Program-made: the position numbers and the translations under genes
Assembly (NCBI GenBank): GCA_964648695.1
Contig: CAZYLH010000005.1
Coordinates: forward strand, 1 to 47,617
Reading direction: 5' to 3'
Length of the DNA stretch: 47,617 bases
Source of the DNA: UBA4292 sp964648695
GTDB lineage: Bacteria > Bacillota > Clostridia > Lachnospirales > Lachnospiraceae
Part shown: piece by piece, positions 8,691-17,209 of the stretch
How positions within the stretch are numbered: position 1 is the stretch's first letter
Layout of the letters: each line of letters begins with the position of its first letter
Notes under the pieces: generated by a model
What the model saw: the letters and a program-made list of their open reading frames with translations, nothing else
Told to the model about the DNA's origin: nothing
The model's database searches: none

Positions 8691-10268
8691 CTAGTTCTTA
8701 CGGTTTGCTTTTGATGTACCACTCTTTTCCTCGTGATACTCTTTTTCCGTGTTCACGTTCCAGACTAAGTCCTTGCGCCCCTTTCCGCTTCGTATATCGT
8801 CCACCGCCGCAAAGGCGGTCGCCATGGAGTGATCCATATTGTTGTACCTGTGCTGTCCATTGCGGCCGATGCAGTATAGATTGCTAAACTGATTAAGGAA
8901 ATTCACCAGCTGATCCATCCGGCTGTATGTGTCAAAATAAGCCGGATAAGCTTTTTTTATCTTCTCTCTGTGGGCGTCAAGCACATCCTCGCTTGATGAG
9001 ATAACGCCCATCTTTATAAGCTCTTTTATGGCTTTCTTAATGCACTCCTTTTCGCTAAGATTCCAAAAGTCGTCACCCTCATCGCAAAAGTACTCAAGCC
9101 CTATCCACACACTTTTCTCTGGATCCTTTACCATGTAAGGGGACCAGTTGTTAAAGATCTGTATCCTTCCAAGCTTCACGGATGCATCCTGCACGTAAAT
9201 CCAGCAGTCCGGCACTATATTTCCAAGAGTCTTTATATCCGTCTCATTTTTTAGCTTCAAACGCTTTATTAGCATTCCCACCGTGACAAAATCCCGATAC
9301 GGCAGCCTGGCGGCTATCTCTGCCTCCTTATCCGGGACATCATTCATTCCTGCCACCAGATCCTTTAGCGGCATCGATGAGATAAAGATATCCCCATTAA
9401 GGCTCTTTAGCACGCATCCCTCCTCATAGGAAACGGATAGAACCTTACCGATGCCATCCGTTTTAATTCCGGTTACGCTACAGTTCATCTTTATTTTTCC
9501 GCCCAGACGACGGATTTCATCCGCGGCGGTCTCCCAGAGCTGACCCGGTCCAAGCTTTGGATAAAGAAACTCCTCTATAAGCGAGGTCTCCACTTTCCTG
9601 TTTTTCTTTCCAGAAAAAAGCTTATCCTCTATGACTGCTCTAATTGACAGCCCCTTTACCCTCTGAGCGCCCCAGTCGGCGGATATCTCCCTTGGGTGCC
9701 TTCCCCAGAGCTTTTTTGTATACCCCTCAAAAAACATGGAGTAAAGCTTTTTTCCGAAGCGGTTGATATAAAAATTTTCCAGATTAGTCTCCGGAAGTTT
9801 AAAAAGCGCCGCGCTCACATAGCTTAAGCCCGCGTGCGCTGTTGTCGCAAGGCCCATGCTTTTAATGGTCTGCGGCTTCATTGACACGGGATAGTCAAAA
9901 AATTTCTTTCTGTAATAGATTCGGGACACGCGCTGGCGAAGTAACATCACCCTATCCGTCTTATCAGGGTCAGGCCCGCCCTTATTTAACTTCTTTTTAC
10001 GCCCCAATTTTTTATCGTCAAAAGCGGGCGCTCCCTGTAGCGGCATTAAGTCTAACCACCAGCGCATCACCCTCTCATCCTTTGAAAAAAAGCGATGCCC
10101 GCCAATATCCATGCGGTTTCCTTTATGGCAGACTGTTCTTGAAATACCGCCGATGGCGTCAGACTCCTCTAGGATTGTCACATCATATTTACCGCTTTTA
10201 CCTTTAAGCAGCTCATAGGCTGCGGTGAGTCCTGCCGGTCCTGCACCTATGATTACCACTTTCTGCAT
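8691..10268 (-). CDS. FAD-dependent oxidoreductase, UDP-galactopyranose mutase/amine-oxidase-like
   Basis: 525-aa flavoprotein. The N-terminal dinucleotide-binding motif VVIIGAGPAGLTAAYEL (3-19) is followed by GGHRFFSKDERVMRWW, and a C-terminal FAD contact reads GRNGQHRYNNMDHSM (about 473-487). The overall architecture (Rossmann FAD domain plus a helical insertion around 145-230) resembles the protoporphyrinogen-oxidase/UDP-galactopyranose mutase superfamily. The GR/N..M..SM C-terminal block is UGM-like, but the protein is longer than bacterial UGM (about 370-390 aa). It sits 24 bp upstream of a GT-C-like membrane protein and an LCP protein, so I infer nucleotide-sugar or lipid-linked glycan modification. 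The exact reaction is unknown. Confidence 0.8.
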   Translation of the reverse strand: MQKVVIIGAGPAGLTAAYELLKGKSGKYDVTILEESDAIGGISRTVCHKGNRMDIGGHRFFSKDERVMRWWLDLMPLQGAPAFDDKKLGRKKKLNKGGPDPDKTDRVMLLRQRVSRIYYRKKFFDYPVSMKPQTIKSMGLATTAHAGLSYVSAALFKLPETNLENFYINRFGKKLYSMFFEGYTKKLWGRHPREISADWGAQRVKGLSIRAVIEDKLFSGKKNRKVETSLIEEFLYPKLGPGQLWETAADEIRRLGGKIKMNCSVTGIKTDGIGKVLSVSYEEGCVLKSLNGDIFISSMPLKDLVAGMNDVPDKEAEIAARLPYRDFVTVGMLIKRLKLKNETDIKTLGNIVPDCWIYVQDASVKLGRIQIFNNWSPYMVKDPEKSVWIGLEYFCDEGDDFWNLSEKECIKKAIKELIKMGVISSSEDVLDAHREKIKKAYPAYFDTYSRMDQLVNFLNQFSNLYCIGRNGQHRYNNMDHSMATAFAAVDDIRSGKGRKDLVWNVNTEKEYHEEKSGTSKANRKN

Positions 10269-10306
10269 AAGCTTCTTCCATCCCGTTATCTCTTCTTATA
10301 GCGCAA

Positions 10307-10336
10307 GGTACAGCCATCATTTAAGAAGGCTGTACC
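10307..10336. other. Perfect 9-bp hairpin between degV and the flavoprotein gene
   Basis: GGTACAGCC (10307-10315) pairs exactly with GGCTGTACC (10328-10336). There is no clear T-run on the minus side, so it may be an attenuator, an mRNA-stabilising stem or a weak terminator. Confidence 0.5.
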
Positions 10337-10361
10337 CTGCATATAAAATCTACTTCCCTTT

Positions 10362-11249
10362 TTAGAGGGTGCGCTCATCTCCCCAGAAGAATAAAGCCAC
10401 TGTTCCCGGACCTGTGTGGGAGCCGATAACCGTTCCGATATCATAGATTTCTATCTTATTCCTCAAATTGGGGAACGCTTCCTCAATCATATCCGCCAAA
10501 GCTCTCGCATCCTCATAGCAGTCAGAGTGTGACATATAACAGTGCCCACTGTACTGCTCTGCGCCCTGGGCGTGCGCCTTCATGAGCTTTAATGTCTCTC
10601 TCATGGCAGCCTTTTTTCCTCTGCACTTTACTCTTGGGATCAGCTTTCCCTCACTATTCACATTCATTACGGGGCAGATATTTAAGGCCTGCCCGAAAAA
10701 GCCGGAAACCTTTGATATGCGTCCTCCACGGATAAAGCTGGTAAGATCCGAGGAGAAAAACCAGTGGTGGAGCTTATTCTTATTTGCCTCTATCCAGCTG
10801 GCATTATCCTCTAAGCTCATGCCCTTTTTTTGATTTTCCAGCGCTGCGGTGAGCAAAAGACCGTAGCCGGAGGACGCCGCGATAGTGTCGATCACGATAA
10901 CCTTCCTCTCAGGATAGCTCTCCTCCATCTGCGTCTTTGCGATGTTTGCAGAATTTATGCTGCCGGAAATGCCGCCGGACAGGGTCAGGTGCAGCACGTC
11001 CTTTCCCTCCTTTAAGATGGGCTCAAACAGCTCGCAGTATTGTTCCGCATTTACCTGAGATGTGACGGGCTCGGCGCCGTCCGATATTTTTTTGTAAAAT
11101 TCCTTTGGAGTAATGGAGGCGTAAAGATCATCCGGATAATACACCCCATCCATCTGATAATGAAACATAGCAAATGGCACATGATTCTTTTCCATAAACT
11201 CTCTGCTCATGTCCGCTGTGGAACAACAGGTAATCACATATTCGCTCAT
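10362..11249 (-). CDS. DegV family fatty-acid-binding protein
   Basis: DegV proteins bind a fatty acid; Firmicutes homologs such as FakB deliver it to the kinase FakA. The 295-aa protein has both DegV lobes. The N-terminal lobe carries the Thr/Ser loop (EPVTSQVNAEQY) and LTLSGGISGSINSA, and the C-terminal lobe carries FIRGGRISKVSGFFG and HTGPGTVALFFWG. It has no signal peptide. An extended -10 element lies 27 bp before the start codon. No fakA is nearby, so this could be one of several scattered DegV paralogs. Confidence 0.9.
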   Translation of the reverse strand: MSEYVITCCSTADMSREFMEKNHVPFAMFHYQMDGVYYPDDLYASITPKEFYKKISDGAEPVTSQVNAEQYCELFEPILKEGKDVLHLTLSGGISGSINSANIAKTQMEESYPERKVIVIDTIAASSGYGLLLTAALENQKKGMSLEDNASWIEANKNKLHHWFFSSDLTSFIRGGRISKVSGFFGQALNICPVMNVNSEGKLIPRVKCRGKKAAMRETLKLMKAHAQGAEQYSGHCYMSHSDCYEDARALADMIEEAFPNLRNKIEIYDIGTVIGSHTGPGTVALFFWGDERTL

Positions 11250-11275
11250 ACTCCACCTCTCTTTCGGTTTTTTGC

Positions 11276-11284
11276 ATTATAACA
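11276..11284 (-). promoter_or_regulatory. Extended -10 promoter of degV
   Basis: On the minus strand TGTTATAAT is an extended -10 (TGn plus perfect TATAAT). No good -35 is seen at 17 bp, which fits an extended -10 promoter. Confidence 0.6.
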
Positions 11285-11350
11285 CGCATTTTTTCCATTA
11301 CGAGCTAAACTTTATTAAGTTTCATTTAATCTTTTATCACATCGAAAGCC

Positions 11351-13639
11351 TTAATGCCTGTAGTAGTTGATAAGACAGCCATCTAGGATGATCTGGCGCT
11401 CATCGTCCGTCATCTCCCCCAGCCTTAAAGCAAAGGGGATAAGCTCTCCATCCTTTATAACATAGGCAGGTATCTCCGTCTTTTTTTCCTTCACCGCGGT
11501 TCTGATGCCGGGAATAAAAATGTAGTCCAAATTTTTAAAGGGCAGCTCCTCATCCGGATATAAAAATGGCAGCATTCCCCAGTTGATAAGATTGCTGCGG
11601 TAACGCTTGGTAGCATACTCCCTCGCAATATTTGCCCAGCCCCCCAGAACCTTTTGGCAGGAGGCCGCCTGCTCTCTTGCGGAGCCATCGCCCGGCTTTA
11701 CCGCATAAATGGTGGTGCCAATACCTGTCTCCTTTGCGCGAAGCCCCGGGAATTTCTTTTTGATGGCGCTAAAGGCCTCACCCACGCTGATATCCTCACA
11801 CATGGGGCACTCGCCCTTTCTTCTGGCTTCCTCGACCCTGTATATGGCCTTTGCCCGCCCCACATACTCCGGGTCTTTTCTTGAGAGCGTAAATTCTGCC
11901 AGTCCCAGCGGGTTAGAGCGATATGATGAGGTCTCTCCGGAGGGGATAAGCTCATCCGTGGTGGTCACCGGGTCATGTATCTCAGACACAACGCGAAGAA
12001 GAAGATCCTCTGTAAGTGCCACCATAGCGGGCCAATCCTTGATATTTGGGCCAAACTTTATATCGACATTCTTATCCGGCTTTCCAACACCATTGTAAAT
12101 CCGGTTTTCATAGATGGTACTGTCAAAGAAATATTTGGGCTTTGAGAAGTCCGCATCGATATCGGTTGCCGGCGTCAAGTATCCCTTGTTGATGGCGGTA
12201 GCAGCGATTGAGCGCGCATCCATCAGCGCCACAGAGGCGATCTGACCGCTTGTCACCTTAGAGCCCTCCCTGTTGGGGAAGTTTCTGGTTGAATGGCGGA
12301 TGGAAAATCCGTTGTTTGCAGGAACATCTCCGGCTCCAAAGCAGGGTCCGCAAAAGGCGGTGCGCACGGTGGCTCCTGTCGCCATGATCTTTGCGATGCT
12401 TCCGTTCTTTATCAGCTCCATCATTATGGGCTGGGATGCAGGATATACGCTTAGTGAAAACTCATCCGCGCCGATGCTCTGACCATTTAGTATATCAGCG
12501 ACATCGCACAGGTTTTCAAATCCGCCGCCTGCGCAGCCCGCAACAACGCCCTGATCCACATAGAGTCTTCCGTCCCTGATCTTATCCTGAAGGCTAAACT
12601 CCACCTTATCACCTAAGCTGACCTTCGCCCTCTTTTCTACATCCGCTAAAACATCTGCAAGATTTTCGTTTACTTCCTCTATTGTGTAGGTGTTACTGGG
12701 GTGGAATGGCATGGCGATCATGGGCTTTATGGTGCTTAAATCCACCTCTACAACGCCGTCATAGTAAGCCAGCTTTGCGGGGCTAAGCCTCTTATAGTCC
12801 TGCTTTCTGCCGTGGATCTCTAAAAACTCCTCCGTCTTCTCATCCGTCTCCCAGATGGAGGAGAGGCAGGTCGTCTCCGTCGTCATCACATCGATGCCAA
12901 TCCTAAAGTCCATGCTCAGGTTTTTTACGCCCTCACCCACAAACTCCATAACCTTGTTGTTTACATAGCCGTTCCCAAAAACCTCACCGATAATGGCAAG
13001 CGCCACATCCTGAGGGCCAACGCCTTTTTGGGGAGTGCCCGTGAGATATATGGCAACCACCTCCGGCATATTTACATCGTAGGTCTTGTTTAAGAGCTGC
13101 TTAACAAGCTCCGGGCCGCCCTCGCCGATAGCCATGGTTCCAAGAGCTCCGTAACGGGTATGGCTGTCAGAGCCAAGGATCATCTTAGCGCAGCCTGCCT
13201 GGTTTTCTCTGGCATACTGGTGGATAACTGCCTGATGAGGAGGTACGTAGATACCGCCATAGCGTTTTGCGCAGGAGAGACCAAACATGTGATCATCCTC
13301 ATTTATGGTTCCGCCAACCGCACACAAGCTGTTATGGCAGTTTGTCAGCACATAGGGCACGGGAAACTGCTCTAAGCCGCTGGCACGCGCCGTCTGGATA
13401 ATACCCACAAAGGTGATGTCGTGGGATGTGAGACTGTCAAATTTAATCTGCAGCTTGTTTGGATTTCCACTTGTATTATGCTTTTGCAAAATATCATACG
13501 CCATGGTGCCCGTTTTGGCATCTTCCCTGGTGATTTCCCCACCGCTGGCTGCCTTTACACCCCCGGGTGCTTCGGGCCCATCGGCAATTAAAGTCCTTCC
13601 ATCCACAAGGTAGGCTCCGCTATTCCATACTTTAATCAT
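11351..13639 (-). CDS. Aconitase-superfamily hydratase (YbhJ type)
   Basis: 762-aa [4Fe-4S] hydro-lyase of the aconitase fold. It most resembles the YbhJ/PRK11413 putative hydratase subgroup rather than TCA-cycle AcnA or AcnB. Cluster cysteines are seen in VVAGCAGGGFENL and TAFCGPCFGAGD (a CxxC pair). SDSHTRYGALGTMAIGEGG is the usual aconitase substrate loop, and a swivel domain with NLINWGMLPFLYP lies at the C-terminus. No citrate synthase or isocitrate dehydrogenase is adjacent, so a role in the TCA cycle is not supported by context. A TTGCCA-17-TATACT promoter precedes it. There is no terminator before degV, so read-through into degV is possible. Confidence 0.85.
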   Translation of the reverse strand: MIKVWNSGAYLVDGRTLIADGPEAPGGVKAASGGEITREDAKTGTMAYDILQKHNTSGNPNKLQIKFDSLTSHDITFVGIIQTARASGLEQFPVPYVLTNCHNSLCAVGGTINEDDHMFGLSCAKRYGGIYVPPHQAVIHQYARENQAGCAKMILGSDSHTRYGALGTMAIGEGGPELVKQLLNKTYDVNMPEVVAIYLTGTPQKGVGPQDVALAIIGEVFGNGYVNNKVMEFVGEGVKNLSMDFRIGIDVMTTETTCLSSIWETDEKTEEFLEIHGRKQDYKRLSPAKLAYYDGVVEVDLSTIKPMIAMPFHPSNTYTIEEVNENLADVLADVEKRAKVSLGDKVEFSLQDKIRDGRLYVDQGVVAGCAGGGFENLCDVADILNGQSIGADEFSLSVYPASQPIMMELIKNGSIAKIMATGATVRTAFCGPCFGAGDVPANNGFSIRHSTRNFPNREGSKVTSGQIASVALMDARSIAATAINKGYLTPATDIDADFSKPKYFFDSTIYENRIYNGVGKPDKNVDIKFGPNIKDWPAMVALTEDLLLRVVSEIHDPVTTTDELIPSGETSSYRSNPLGLAEFTLSRKDPEYVGRAKAIYRVEEARRKGECPMCEDISVGEAFSAIKKKFPGLRAKETGIGTTIYAVKPGDGSAREQAASCQKVLGGWANIAREYATKRYRSNLINWGMLPFLYPDEELPFKNLDYIFIPGIRTAVKEKKTEIPAYVIKDGELIPFALRLGEMTDDERQIILDGCLINYYRH

Positions 13640-13694
13640 CGCTGCTCTTCCTTTCCCTTACAGGACATTTTTAGTCCTTTTCTTCTAAGCCAAA

Positions 13695-13723
13695 AGTATA
13701 CATGAAAAGAGTTTCCTTGGCAA
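13695..13723 (-). promoter_or_regulatory. SigA promoter of the YbhJ-type hydratase gene
   Basis: Minus strand: -35 TTGCCA (13723-13718), 17-bp spacer, -10 TATACT (13700-13695). The ATG lies about 55 bp downstream. Confidence 0.8.
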
Positions 13724-13749
13724 GTGAGCGGATAAAATTCATATATCTT

Positions 13750-14016
13750 TTATCTTATGCTAAAGCCTCTCTCTTTTTCATTGACCGCCATCATTTTACC
13801 TTCCGTCCGGTCGATTCTGATATAGGAATCCGCGTTCAGATTCTTAAAAAACATGGCTATCTCTTCCTCGCTGCCCTGTAGCTCTAACTCCACCGAGCCA
13901 TCATCTAAGTTTCTCACATATCCCGTCATCCGCAGACTTCTGGCAAGGCGGCTTGCATGATAGCGAAAGCCCACTCCCTGCACTCGTCCATAGCAAAAAT
14001 AATGCATCCTGATCAT
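13750..14016 (-). CDS. acyP: Acylphosphatase
   Basis: Small (88 aa) alpha/beta enzyme hydrolysing acyl phosphates. The signature GRVQGVGFRYHA (residues 10-21) contains the catalytic Arg, and GYVRNLDDGSVELELQG contains the catalytic Asn. The length is normal for the family. Its start overlaps the stop of the GIY-YIG gene by 4 bp, so the two are translationally coupled. Confidence 0.95.
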   Translation of the reverse strand: MIRMHYFCYGRVQGVGFRYHASRLARSLRMTGYVRNLDDGSVELELQGSEEEIAMFFKNLNADSYIRIDRTEGKMMAVNEKERGFSIR

Positions 14017-14249
14017 TTAAGCAGTTCCTCCTTTTGCTTCCTGGTCATATGTTTAATCTGATACTCACGGCTCATGGCCTCATTTTTTGTCTCAAATGTC
14101 TCAAAATACACCAGCTCTACAGGTCTTCGATCCCTGGTGTATTTGGCTCCCCTCCCCTCATTATGAGACTTAATGCGTTTCTCCAGATCATTTGTCCATC
14201 CAGTATAAAAACTTCCATCGCCACACCGAAGCATATAGGTGTAATTCAT
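14013..14249 (-). CDS. GIY-YIG nuclease superfamily protein (YhbQ/UPF0213 type)
   Basis: 78 aa, essentially one GIY-YIG domain. The paired motif is YTYMLRC...FYTGWT, followed by the conserved DLEKRIKSHNEGRGAKYTR with catalytic Arg and later Glu (SREYQIK). It lacks a DNA-binding domain, like E. coli YhbQ. The role is uncertain; related small proteins act on single-stranded or branched DNA. It is first gene of a two-gene unit with acyP. Confidence 0.9.
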   Translation of the reverse strand: MNYTYMLRCGDGSFYTGWTNDLEKRIKSHNEGRGAKYTRDRRPVELVYFETFETKNEAMSREYQIKHMTRKQKEELLK

Positions 14250-14345
14250 TATATTCTTCCTCTTTTTAATGATAAATACTGTTGCTTCAAAAACCTTAGG
14301 GCCTGATGCCTACGGGCACTGCATGCTGCGCACCTGCGCATTCCC

Positions 14346-14365
14346 ACTTTATACTACTTTATACT
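14346..14365. repeat. Tandem 10-bp repeat upstream of the RHH gene
   Basis: ACTTTATACT occurs twice back to back (14346-14355 and 14356-14365). It lies about 105 bp before a ribbon-helix-helix gene. RHH repressors often bind tandem direct repeats, so this is a candidate autoregulatory operator. Confidence 0.5.
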
Positions 14366-14468
14366 ATTTGCGTATATTTTCTCCCGTTTTATGTTAAAAT
14401 TTCTCCCGAAGAAGTAAAGCTTAATGCTTTTTATCTACTATTACTTGATTCACAGAGAGGTGCTTGAT

Positions 14469-14636
14469 ATGGGAAATAGAAAATCAAAGGTAAGTATTAC
14501 GTTGGATAATGAATTGATCTCTGAGCTAAAAAACTATGCCTATGCGGATGATCGCTCCTTTAGCCAATATATAAACATCATCCTTAAATGCTATGTAAAG
14601 AAGCTCCAGGAAAAGGAGCAGAAAAAAAGATCATAA
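14469..14636 (+). CDS. Small ribbon-helix-helix (CopG/Arc-like) protein
   Basis: 55 aa starting at the ATG at 14469, chosen because GAGAGG lies 8 nt upstream; an earlier in-frame start would add residues without an RBS. The pattern is a short beta strand (KSKVSITLDNELI) followed by two helices (SELKNYAYADDRSFSQYINIIL), typical of RHH DNA-binding dimers, then a Lys-rich tail. No toxin partner follows: a terminator is immediately downstream. It is probably a stand-alone transcription regulator. Confidence 0.7.
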   Translation: MGNRKSKVSITLDNELISELKNYAYADDRSFSQYINIILKCYVKKLQEKEQKKRS

Positions 14637-14649
14637 CTTCATCCGTAAA

Positions 14650-14687
14650 AAGCCGGAGGCTGCCGCAAAATGACAGTCTCCGGCTTT
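14650..14687. terminator. Bidirectional terminator between RHH and rhamnulokinase genes
   Basis: AAGCCGGAGGCTG pairs with CAGTCTCCGGCTT (about 12 bp with one mismatch). It is A-rich on the left and has TTT on the right, and it lies between convergent genes. Confidence 0.8.
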
Positions 14688-14700
14688 AATCTACTTTCAT

Positions 14701-16005
14701 TTACCTTTTGTTTATTTGCATTTTTAAATTGCCTGCCGCTGTCGCCTCTATGGGAAGCGCCACGACCTTTATGCCGCAAGCCTGCTGCGTAAGCTCGTTA
14801 AGGTAACCATTCTTTGCTCCGCCGCCCACGATGTAGAGTTCCCCACAGTGGATGCCGGTGTTAGCCCTCAGCTGCTCTATCGCTTCTTTATAGCTGTGCG
14901 CAAGGCTTATGAAGGCGCATTTGAAGTAATCGCCGCATGTCTTTGGCGCATCACCCCCATTAAACCAATTATCAAACGCGCCTACCATACTTTCAGGTGC
15001 GAGAAAGCTTTCATCGTTTATGTCGGCAACGCCCGTAAACGCGCTTGAGCGTGCCTCTGATATAATCTGAGCAAAGTCCTTTTCCGGGCAGAGCTCCCTT
15101 TTTAATCCGTTTACCACCCACATGCCCATGATGTTCTTCTGGTAGCGCACATAGCCCACACCGCCCTCGTTTGACCAGTTGCCAATGCGGCTTTTTTCAT
15201 CGGTGTGTGCCGTATCACTCTTTATTCCAAGAAGCGACCATGTCCCAGAGGAGATATATGCCTGATTGCCCCGCATATTTATCCCCTCCACCGCGCTTGC
15301 GGTGTCGTGCGAGGCGCACAGGATAACCTCTGTCTGACCACCAACTTCATTTGAGACCTCTGGAAGGAGCATTCCCACACTTCCTCCTGGCATATACAGC
15401 GGAGTAAAAATCTTCTTATCAAAGCCAAGCGCATCAATTATATCCCAGTCCCAGTCGCCCGTGTGCGCGTTTACAAGACCCGTAGTCGTGGCGTTAGTGT
15501 ATTCCTTTTTGATAACGCCTGTTAGCATGTAGCTTAAGTATTCGGGGATCATCAAAAATGCCTCGGTACCCGCAAGCCTGCCTTTTAGTTTATCATCATA
15601 TAACTGGTAGATTGTGTTAAACTGCTGGAACTGTATGCCTGTTTGCGAATACAGCTTATCAAAAGGAATGCGTGCGTGAACCTCGTCCACAGCCTCACGT
15701 GTGCGCCCGTCACGGTAGGAGATACAGGGCAGCTTTGCCCCGTCTTTATCCATCAACACATAGTCCACGCCCCAAGTATCTATGGCAATAGATTCTATGC
15801 TAGAAAAGAGCTCAAACGCGCGCTTTATGCCCTCCTTTACCTCAGCAAACAGCTTCTCAATATCCCATACGAGATACTCTCCTTGCTTTACCACTCCGTT
15901 TTTAAAACGGTACACCTCTTTACTCTCTACTTTTCCGCCCTTCTCCCAGCCGACTATATGTCTGCCGGACGACGCTCCGATGTCTATTGCAAGATAATAT
16001 TTCAT
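14701..16005 (-). CDS. rhaB: Rhamnulokinase-like FGGY kinase, short C-terminus
   Basis: Phosphorylates L-rhamnulose in the L-rhamnose pathway if the assignment holds. The 434-aa protein opens with the FGGY phosphate-1 motif AIDIGASSGRHIVG and includes TWGVDYVLMD, PCISYRDGRT, ASHDTASAVEGI and SSGTWSLLG (phosphate-2). The adenosine motif IVGGGAKNGYLNELTQQACG matches RhaB. Usual RhaB is about 470-490 aa; here the protein ends at EATAAGNLKMQINKR, about 40-50 residues short, and no in-frame remainder follows before the terminator. The other rhamnose genes (isomerase, aldolase) are absent. It lies 45 bp downstream of a PIN-like gene. The truncation removes the last helices of domain II; activity is uncertain. 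Confidence 0.8.
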   Translation of the reverse strand: MKYYLAIDIGASSGRHIVGWEKGGKVESKEVYRFKNGVVKQGEYLVWDIEKLFAEVKEGIKRAFELFSSIESIAIDTWGVDYVLMDKDGAKLPCISYRDGRTREAVDEVHARIPFDKLYSQTGIQFQQFNTIYQLYDDKLKGRLAGTEAFLMIPEYLSYMLTGVIKKEYTNATTTGLVNAHTGDWDWDIIDALGFDKKIFTPLYMPGGSVGMLLPEVSNEVGGQTEVILCASHDTASAVEGINMRGNQAYISSGTWSLLGIKSDTAHTDEKSRIGNWSNEGGVGYVRYQKNIMGMWVVNGLKRELCPEKDFAQIISEARSSAFTGVADINDESFLAPESMVGAFDNWFNGGDAPKTCGDYFKCAFISLAHSYKEAIEQLRANTGIHCGELYIVGGGAKNGYLNELTQQACGIKVVALPIEATAAGNLKMQINKR

Positions 16006-16050
16006 AGCCCCACCTCAAATTTTTAGCTGTCCGCCGTAAGAAACTTTTTA

Positions 16051-16887
16051 TCACGGACGATTTTTATCGTACTCATCAAAATAGCGCTCGGCCACATCCA
16101 GCAATTCTTTATTTTTATTTCCAAGCGCGATGCTTGCGCGCTCCACAAATTCAGTCTTCGACTTACATTTATCCATAAATGCCGTCAACTGATTTGTGTA
16201 CTGTGAGGGGATTTTTCCATCTCTGTTCATCTGCTCCATAAAACGACGCCGATATTCATCCCTCTGCCTGTTTGTGGCGGGTCTGGCTTTCTTTGAGGCA
16301 AGTATAAAAGAGCCAAAGCCTCTTTTCTTTTCTTTTTGCGAAACTCCCTTCTTGTACTCAAAGTCGTTTTTTTCTTGTACAGGACCTAAAAGCGCCTTAT
16401 ACGCCTTTCCGTCAAGCTGCTTTTTTTGCTCACACTCAATGGCATGTGACTTCTTAGCGTCAATAGCTAAGACGTCATCATCCTCTCCCGGAAGGGATTT
16501 TGTATATTTTTCGTGAATACTTTCATAAATGCTTTCATGGAAACCAATAAAGACTCCATTACTAAGCTCATGGGCCATGTCGATGGCAGATTCATAGCCC
16601 TTATCCGCAGAAATCACGAAAATCTCCTTCTTCTCATCCATGGAAACTTCAAATCCAAGGTAAGTGGTGATCATAAAATCAAGCGCGTTTGTAGCGCGCT
16701 TTTTCAACAGATGCACCCTAATTTTTACCCCGCGCTCCTCATAAACCTTTAACAGGTCATAGATAGCGCGTTTGATGTTTTCATTGGAGCAAAAAACCAC
16801 AACCTTATCCCCAAAGCCTAACTCAGAAATACCAAAAAGCCCTCTGACGGCCGTGTTTTCGTAGTCCACCAAAAACACTCGCTTCAT
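16051..16887 (-). CDS. PIN/NYN-like nuclease-domain protein
   Basis: 278 aa from the ATG at 16887, which has AAGGAGG 9 nt upstream; a longer TTG start lacks an RBS. The N-terminal 125 residues resemble a PIN/NYN-type Rossmann nuclease fold. VFLVDYENTAVRG carries the first acidic residues, TNALDFMITTYLG a second Asp, and FVISADKGYESAIDMA (about 90-105) the third. A Lys-rich linker and a helical C-terminal domain follow. Such proteins are thought to be RNases, but this one has no antitoxin partner. It precedes the rhamnulokinase gene by 45 bp, possibly as one transcript. Function is inferred only. Confidence 0.65.
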   Translation of the reverse strand: MKRVFLVDYENTAVRGLFGISELGFGDKVVVFCSNENIKRAIYDLLKVYEERGVKIRVHLLKKRATNALDFMITTYLGFEVSMDEKKEIFVISADKGYESAIDMAHELSNGVFIGFHESIYESIHEKYTKSLPGEDDDVLAIDAKKSHAIECEQKKQLDGKAYKALLGPVQEKNDFEYKKGVSQKEKKRGFGSFILASKKARPATNRQRDEYRRRFMEQMNRDGKIPSQYTNQLTAFMDKCKSKTEFVERASIALGNKNKELLDVAERYFDEYDKNRP

Positions 16888-17209
16888 ACTCTCTACCTCC
16901 TTTCTGCTGCCACTCGCAACGATTTCCAATATATACTAGCACATTTTTTTAAATAAATCCACAAAATTGTGAAATATGAGAACCCCATCCCCCGCCCCGA
17001 TATGAGCAAAAAACAGGCATATATCCTGCGATATATGAATATTTAGTAGCATCTTAAAGGTGAGCAGCACGCAGCAATACACAGGTATCAAAACCCTGAA
17101 ATTTTATGTAAACTTTCTGTGAATTTCCAAACACAAACCTATACATTTCAGGGGAAAAGTGTTAGTATATGCGTAAAGAAAAAGGCTCTATTAAACAAGG
17201 AGGTTATCC
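16888..17209. promoter_or_regulatory. Divergent intergenic region of PIN-like and XRE genes with inverted repeats
   Basis: No gene is seen. It holds an 8-bp inverted repeat CATATATC-CTGC-GATATATG (17018-17037). A 9-bp inverted repeat, CCCTGAAAT (17094-17102) with ATTTCAGGG (17145-17153), is also present. A probable extended -10, TGTTAGTAT (17160-17168), would serve the XRE gene. The repeats may be operators, possibly for the XRE protein itself. Confidence 0.5.

Noticed and set aside
14424..14636. RHH gene start 45 bp upstream
   Set aside because: No Shine-Dalgarno before 14424, whereas GAGAGG is well placed for the ATG at 14469.
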